A stretch of 64,000 nt of DNA from Pampus argenteus (taxonomy: Eukaryota; Chordata; Actinopteri; Scombriformes; Stromateidae): positions 13,708,501-13,772,500 of the forward strand of contig CM072880.1 in NCBI GenBank assembly GCA_036937835.1. The letters run 5' to 3'. The translations under genes were made by a program, and so were the position numbers. The notes under the pieces were generated by a model. The model saw only the letters and a list, made by a program, of their open reading frames with translations. It searched no databases and was not told the origin of the DNA. Shown here piece after piece: positions 63,042 to 64,000 of this stretch (the stretch's first letter is position 1; each line of letters begins with the position of its first letter).

Positions 63042-63494
63042 CCACTCTGATGTACAGGGTCATAGTGCAGTGATATGATGAGGTCGGTCAAGTAGTGCAT
63101 TATTCAAACAACGGCGTCCCACGGTTGCTTTCAGTTCATGAACTTCAACATGGTCACAGGCTTAGAGGTTGGTTTTGCTGTAATATTCTTTAAAAACTAT
63201 GCAAACTTAGGAAGTCTGAAAGTCACAGGTCTTAATTTTGTCATCAATACTGTGATGCGGCTGAGGGCTGTCAGGCCATGGGTTACAAGTTGTAATAAAC
63301 CATTATGTTTCCATGGATATATAAATTTGACGTTTGTTTCCAAACAGCAATCTACTAATTTCTGACAGATGCATATTTCCAGGAAATTTCCTTTATTGTT
63401 GATTAAGTTTAATTTTAAGTTTGTGGTACGTAACTGTGTGATTTTTGTTTGCGTTATGTGCGTGCAAGAACAGTGAAATCAAATCCATCCACAT
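63042..63494. other. Intergenic DNA
   Basis: No recognisable gene or repeat; AT-rich with a TTAAGTTTAATTTTAAG stretch near 63402. Confidence 0.6.
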
Positions 63495-63529
63495 GTGAGT
63501 GAGTGAGTGAGTGAGTGAGTGAGTGAGTG
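63495..63529. repeat. (GTGA)n microsatellite
   Basis: About nine GTGA/GAGT units; one of the few tetranucleotide repeats here. Confidence 0.96.
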
Positions 63530-63639
63530 GTATCTCCATGGCCCCATCCTCTTCTCTCTCTGTCATCCCTGTCTAGATGGCATTTTCCATGGGCAAGGTC
63601 TCAAACTGTCAAATACGAGATGGTGAAAGGCAGTCGGAC

Positions 63640-64000
63640 ACTCCTTTCTTTGGCTGGGTCTCTTTGTTTCTCCAGTTGAAGCTGCTGAATGGGGTTATAC
63701 TCTGTGATACTGCAGAGCACACTGCCCCGAGGCAAGAGCATTATCATTCATTTTTGATTCAGTGTGCGATTCTCAAATATGTAAAAAGAGAAATTGCGGC
63801 GCACAGGGAACGGCCTCTCGCAGCGACAGAGCCCTGTGTTGTCATTTGTCAGCTACATATGGAAACCTGATAGAAAAACATACAATGGCACATCGGAACA
63901 TCTCATCATTTCAGCTTTGCTGGTGCAAAAAAACGCCAGAATACAAGCAGTATTGTCTGCCCTGACAAAAGATGAAAGGCGTTTCTTTACGCTCAGAGGA
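63640..64000. promoter_or_regulatory. Candidate conserved non-coding element, runs to window end
   Basis: Repeat-free, evenly composed block with retained CpGs (AATTGCGGCGCACAGGGAACG, CTCGCAGCGACAG, ACATCGGAACATC) mixed with ATTATCATTCATTTTTGATT and TTTGTCAGCTACATATG cores. Overlapping + frames of 97 and 67 codons are open but unrecognised. It resembles developmental CNEs in texture; not verified. Confidence 0.35.

Noticed and set aside
63577..63870. 97-codon + frame near the window end
   Set aside because: No domain, and an overlapping + frame (63762-63965) is also open; the region reads better as non-coding constrained DNA.

Overview
The window is vertebrate nuclear DNA, almost certainly from a ray-finned (teleost) fish. 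It has one recognisable protein-coding exon with a proper splice acceptor, very large gene-free stretches, many (CA/GT)n, (CT)n and (AT)n microsatellites, and decayed copies of repeat families I associate with teleost genomes. There is no bacterial-style gene layout; nearly all short open frames are chance frames or translated microsatellites.

Region by region. 1-3592 is the end of the last intron of a par-3 family polarity gene (pard3) read on the + strand. 3593-4010 is its terminal coding exon, ending in EKGRPFYS-stop. The 3' UTR follows, with a proximal poly(A) signal at 4695 and a plausible distal one at 6572 that is preceded by a perfect Pumilio site. Between the two lies an RNA hairpin capped by a C(UCCG)G tetraloop. 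From about 6.6 kb to 64 kb I recognise no protein-coding gene. This is a gene desert on the 3' side of pard3. In human the 3' side of PARD3 faces a long gap and then NRP1; whether that synteny holds here cannot be seen.

The desert has a few notable parts. At 17.26-17.76 kb there is a CpG-enriched, TATA-containing promoter-like segment ending in a perfect AAG|GTGAGT splice donor, which could be the first exon of an unannotated transcript. There are several transposon relics: a CAGTGGTGG-type element at 25.5 kb, a CpG-decayed element at 31.2 kb, a tRNA-derived SINE at 32.1 kb, a Tc1/mariner-like end at 38.1 kb, a TAGGGCTGTG-type end at 43.0 kb, and a complete 573-bp hAT-like element with an 8-bp target duplication at 48.45 kb. 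There is a G-quadruplex motif with three one-base loops at 46.37 kb. Microsatellite-free blocks dense in homeodomain, SOX, TEAD and RUNX-like motifs look like conserved non-coding elements. An exon-like open block with a good acceptor lies at 62.68-63.04 kb.

Only one gene is confidently present, so no pathway can be reconstructed beyond it. Par-3 is the scaffold of the Par3/Par6/aPKC polarity complex at cell junctions. The desert may hold enhancers for pard3 or a neighbouring gene, which is inference. I found no CRISPR array, tRNA or rRNA gene, viral gene or toxin gene.
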